From Nannobrachium achirus (taxonomy: Eukaryota > Chordata > Actinopteri > Myctophiformes > Myctophidae), in contig OY997658.1 in NCBI GenBank assembly GCA_963921795.1, forward strand, positions 30,629,363 through 30,693,362: a stretch of DNA of 64,000 nt. The letters run 5' to 3'. Position numbers and translations under genes: made by a program. This document shows positions 49,001-55,000 of the stretch, one piece after another. Each line of letters opens with the position of its first letter. The stretch's first letter is position 1. The notes beneath the pieces were generated by a model. It searched no databases. It had not been told where the DNA came from and worked only from the letters and a program-made list of their open reading frames with translations.

Positions 49001-52000
49001 ATTCACTGATGAGGTGCTAGAGGAAAGGCCATGGGGTAACAAAATGAGTAAGGACCATCCTGCAATCTGCCTATATTGTATTGAGGTATCTCACAAGATA
49101 ACTTGACCTGGTTGGGCTTCACCCGCCACACAATAAATGCAATGATAATTCTCAACAAACAGGTGTGTTTATTTACATTATACTGTAGGACAGTGTACTT
49201 ACATGCAGTTAGAGGAACTACACCAAGCCATGCGAAAGCCACCAATGTATAATGGAACCAGTAGCGTATCGCCGTGCCCACACTGGTCAACAAGCCTGCG
49301 CAGATGTCCTGTACGGGAAGACGGGACGGCATATCTGGGGAATAGACTGGAGGGGACAGATAAGACAGATGTAGAGGTCAATAGCAGGGCCACAGCACAA
49401 AATCACATCCCTAATTGATCTACTTTTAAACGGCTGATCTGACTCCAACTAGAAGAAAATAGGCCAAGGACAGCACAGTAGGGATGGAAGGATAATCGTT
49501 ATTATCATTTAACGTGATAAAAAACACTCACAACTAGAAGCAGTGCTCTTCCGAGCACAGGTCTCCACCAGGTCAGGCATGTAATGTGTTTTACATAAGT
49601 CGGCCTCCTGATAGCGCTATAAAAGGCTGATGTAAAAAATGCAGGGAAAAGGTTTTACCTTGGCCTCTAAGGAGTGCGCATACAAAGTTTGACACTAATC
49701 GGTGGAGTTATAGGTGAAAACATGAATCGGCCTGTTATAGCGCCACCATGAGGCTGATTTGATTTTTCTTAAGTGGCATTTATTCCTCTGCCTATTGGGA
49801 ATGTGCATGCACAATTTCACCAAAATCGCACACTGCGTTCAGGATTTCAGGCATTTTATTCAAAACTGACCAATCCTGCAAACTTTGAAAGCCAGTTTTA
49901 GCCAATCAGGATGGAATATGGAAAATCTGACACATCCATGTCGATCACATGACTGTAGAGATACTGTCTACTGATTTACGTGATTTTTGGACAAAATCTG
50001 TAGGAGTACTGGCAAAAGTTAGTTTTGCAAAAGTCGGCCTCCTGGTGGCGCTAGAACAGGCCCATGTGAAATATTTGGGGCAGAGGTTCTGAATTGGTGT
50101 CGAGGGAGTGTGTGTGCACAGTTTGGCAGCGACCGGGCCAACGGCGCCGGAGATTAGCTGGTAACGGACAAACGGACGGACGCACGGACGGACGGACGGA
50201 CGGACGGAGGGGAAAACATACTCTCCCTCAGCCTTCGGCTGGTGGAGACAATAATCGTATCGTGAAATTATCCTCCATCATGCACTGGGACCAATTCACC
50301 TTTTATTTGCCGAGCTGCATATCCGGTACCATTTTATACCCTCTACAATTGGTAAAAACTGACCTGGAAATAATGTACTTGATAGTCTTTTTTTTACTCA
50401 CTACCAAATCTCTTTGACAAAATATAGCCGATCTACAAGCTCACAACGCGTCAAAATCAGTTGTGAGCTTGTAGATCTGCTATTTTTTGGCAAATGTTCC
50501 GGGGATATTTTGATTATCGCAATAATATCATAAATCGCAATTCCTTTGGTCACAATAGTTGTAATCTCTCGAGACAGCCTCAGAGAACGACCGATAGGCG
50601 TCGCCCTTTCTTCTTTGACGATGGGTTCCCAGATTGCAATAGTTGTGACATGACATTTTCATATCGTCCCATCCCTACAGCACAGTACACATGACATAAA
50701 TGAGTATAATGTATAAAGGAATGGCCCGCTGTAAAAACACAACTCACAGCTCATGTGTAACACAACTCACAGCAGTTGGTGGTTGTTTTGAGGAAACCCG
50801 ACACTGTTTAATATGTTGAAGTAGCCTATCTGTAGATGCTGGAAGCACTTACTTGGTGTGAAAGCAAATCTGTGCTTGCATAATTCACAGTACTCCTTTC
50901 TGCTGTGCTTCAGCCACTGGACCAAACTGTAAAACAAACAACAAGGTGGACAAGGTGAAAAGTAGAGCAAACAGATGCATTTCCCCATTTTCTAATCGAA
51001 ACGCAACACAGACACTTTGGTGAACAAAGACTTTATCATGTTCAGAGATGTGTGTTTAAGACAGAGACTAGTTGCGTTTCCATGAAGCCGTTTAATGCGC
51101 ATTAAGGCTTTTGCGCATATATCTTTTTATGGAAACACTTCAAAATTCTAATAAACTTTCTTAATTCGCAAAAACATGTATCCGCTTGGAGGAGGTGGAT
51201 TTTGAGGCTTTATCGAAAAAACTAAATGCGCATTAGTGAATGGAAACGGGTCAGCCCATAAATGCGAAAAATTATGACGTTCTGGTCCATTGTATAGCGT
51301 TAGCCCACAAAACAAACCGGTTGTTACACACGACGGAGTGACACGGACCGTGTGTAAATTCCTCCCGTTTTCACAACATGCCAGCTGTAGCTCTTTACAG
51401 ACTGTTGTGCAAAGACAACCTCCGACAGAACCAGTGGTGGGCAAGGAGGAGGTAGGGAGCACTTCGCTGTGTTCAGCTGGACCGGAGGCGCTGAGTCGGC
51501 TCATGAGACTGTCGCTAATTCGAATGACACCCGCAAATGGAAACAGACTAAATTCGCATTTCTGATAATTCACTTCCTATATTCGAATAAGTTTATGGAA
51601 ACATGACTACAGATGAATAAATGTATTACACTGACAGTTTATACCTTAGCAAAACAAAATATTGTTTATTCATCATGAAAGCCCTTCATTATGCGGCTAA
51701 ACTTAGAAGCACGGCAATGACACAGATAATTCTCTCTTTATACTGCCAGTTTACTGAATAGCAAACAGCAGGTTATGTGGAACAAAGAAATACAATTATG
51801 CTGTAGCTGCTGCACATTAGAGAGTTGGAGAAAGACATTTTGAGGAGGAAAAAGATTAAAAATAGGAAGAGAACAAATGAGAAATACAGCAGGCTCCTTA
51901 CGCAGAACTGTTTGGACAAAAAATATATTTTTCTCACATTCAGCACAATGCTTGAGAATGTTCATTCTTTGTGCCTTCACTTGGGACTTGGCCTCATACA

Positions 52001-55000
52001 ACCTTTGCCAACAATGGCATGTTGTATTCATGTTTAGGCTGGAGATTGAGAACTTGGGACATGGACTCACACAACCTTTGCCAACAATGGCATGTTGTGA
52101 TCATGCTGAGCTGGAGAACTGGGAAAACCAGAAGTGGCTGCTAGCATTTATGAACAGGCTGGCCAGCCTGGCTTCATATACAGCACGTAGCTTTATTGCA
52201 CCACATACACACTGTGTGATTCACCTTTCATACACACTGTGTGATTCACCTTTCAGGAGGCAAAAGGCGGAGGTAGTTATCACACCATGCGAGACAGGCA
52301 AGACGTGATCACCCCCCCCCCCCCCCCCCTTACTTTACCCCCACCTGTTTTCCCTACTCTGTACATATAGTGTTTTATACTTGTGATGATATTGAATGTT
52401 TTTGATGAATTGAATACCAAGGACCCCAACGGAAACAAGGCCGCAAGGACTTTTTGGGTGCGTTCCTTTTAGACTGGGTGTTTTCTTTTTTTTTCTCTAA
52501 TTTTTATCCCACGGTTTTTGAAACCCATTTTCTCATCCAGTGCCAACTACCTAACCTGTAGTCCTGGTTTCCGCTCTCCCCCTGCCGCGCCAGGGGAATT
52601 GGGGGAGCACCTGGCTGGCTAGGGGGAGATAGTATGGAAACCAGGACTACTGCATGTTTTTGTGAGGGCATCTAGCCATCTACCCTAGGAGACACGGGGA
52701 GAACATGCAAACTCCACACAGAAAGGCCCTACCGCCAACCCCACCTAGGGTGTGGGCACTGATGACGCGGAGGGAGGAACACGCCCCCAGCGTCCCCCGG
52801 CGGGAATCGAACCCAGGACCTTCTAGCTGTGAGGCGAAGCGCTTACCACTGCGCCACCGTGCCCATGTAGACTGGGTGTTTAGACTGTACTTGTGCTGTA
52901 CTACATTTTTGTTTAATAAAATATTCAATCAATGGTCAGTAGTGGTTTGGAACTCCAGTCTGGGTGCCCCCAGAATGGGTGCCCCCAGAATGTTCAAAGT
53001 GTTAAACTTCAGACAGTTGATGGAGCAACAACATCAGGACTATTGGCCCACAATGCCAGTTGAAGACAAAGCACTGGCCGTATGTGCAAAGTTCTTTTTA
53101 TTCCCACGCATTGATTGGTAGATTTCCTCATTGGCAGAATAATGGCAAATACAAGAGTTTCTGTTCAGTGTTCCAGACGTTTCATTCACCTGAATGGCCT
53201 CTATTCATGGAGTGTGGTTAAACCAGGTTTAGTTTGGCTATATAATAAAGTGCTGTAGCAGACTGAAGCCACAGCCAATGACACAGCAGGTCTCTTGAGA
53301 CAAAAGTCAAGATATTAGACTAACTCAAGGACAAACGTGATTATAAGTAACAAGATAATGATGACAGTCTCAGCTATGGTGACCTTTTCAGGACCTCTAA
53401 ACGTAACGCACGCACGCACGCACACGCACACACACACACACACACAGAGGCTGTGTGCACGTAAGCCTATAATATTTCAGTCATAGTAAAACACACAAGA
53501 TTATATCATGAGTTTCTGATCACAATCTGGTTAACCAGCAAGAAAGACAAGTCTTGTGAAAAAGACTTTTACCCTCAGCAAGAGTCGGATGAACTACCAC
53601 CACGTTGGCATATTATGACATAAGGCTAGGCTATGGGATTACCAGCTGGGTTATGCAACGGAATGATTATTCCCAGCTGTTTCCAAACACACTGACCAGG
53701 CAGTACAGCATAGCGTGTGATAAGACCTACAGACTCTCCACAATTCTACTATTTCAATGCAAAAAAACAAAACAAAAACAAAAAAAACACTGGCCCCAAC
53801 CTGTTGTTCACAGGTTGATTTAGCCACAGGTTCAACAAATGCCACAGAACAATCCAGGCCTGGCCTTTCTGTCCCCCCTAATGCTGCGTTCACACTAGCT
53901 GCGACAAAGGCTACAAAACGAGACAACGACGGAGCGTGGCCAGGCCAGCAACATTGCTCGGCCATTGAGTCGCAATTGAAGTGTTGCTCAAGCAACACTG
54001 CGATGAATAAGGTAGGCTTAAATAGCACAGGGAACTGCTTAACGACAAGAATCTTACGGAACAGAGAAGGAATTTGGAGGAGTGAAAATGGTGAAACAAA
54101 AACATTGATTGACTGATTGATTGATTGAAGCTTCCCCGGCCCGCGTCATAGGAGCGCTGAAAGAGTTGAAGACAGGTCAACTTTCTTTGTATAGCGTCAC
54201 GCCTGTCAAGCAACGACAAGTTGACACACATCATTTTGTAGTTTTTTTACTGGCTTCCATTGAAAATGACTTGTAGCCTGTCGCTTTGTTGCCGGCTTGC
54301 CGCTAACGTGGACGCACCATAACAGTCAACACGGCAAGCACACACGCACACGCACAATTTAGATCATGACAAAGGAACAGTGCCACAGAAACACCGACTG
54401 GAACAGGTATTGTTTCCACTTAACCGACACTGAACTCTCTTCATGGCGGTAATCTACACAGTGGGCTACTATATACATATTACTGTGTATATACTGTATA
54501 ACTCAGACATAAGAGACAGAGACAGTTTTTAAGCAGTTATACCTACACATCCTTCTTCTGTTAACACACCGACTGTCAATGAAGCCTTTATGGGTGGAAG
54601 AAGGTGGGCAGGGTAGGCGACAATAACTTTGTTGTTTTATTTTGTGTAGGAGACAAATATAAACTCACGTACCATTCCTGGTGGATGAATTTAATACTGC
54701 CAGTGCAGACGCATGGGTGGTAGAGGGGCTTGTCTGGGGTCCCCTCCGAGCGGCATACACGACAAATATCCGCTGCACATATGAAAGTGAGGAAGATATA
54801 TGGGTTAAAGACAGGTGCCCATGATGAGACGGAGTATGGGTAAAAAAAAACATATTTGTTAGAGAGGCATCATGTCAAGAGAAAATACGTTTGTGAACAA
54901 CTTCAACTTCAATACAAGATTTGGACTGAATGATTAATTTCACTACTGTACTGTAGCGTAAAATGGTCACATTTGAGATATTGTTGTGGAAAGAGAGACT

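Larger units (their letters stand above)
49479..50677. mobile_element. hAT-type element, TAGGGATGG ends, with nested element
   Basis: Ends TAGGGATGG and CCATCCCTA with exact duplication CAGCACAG (49471-49478, 50678-50685). A second inverted-repeat element (49561-50249) and one hairpin copy lie inside. Confidence 0.88.
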
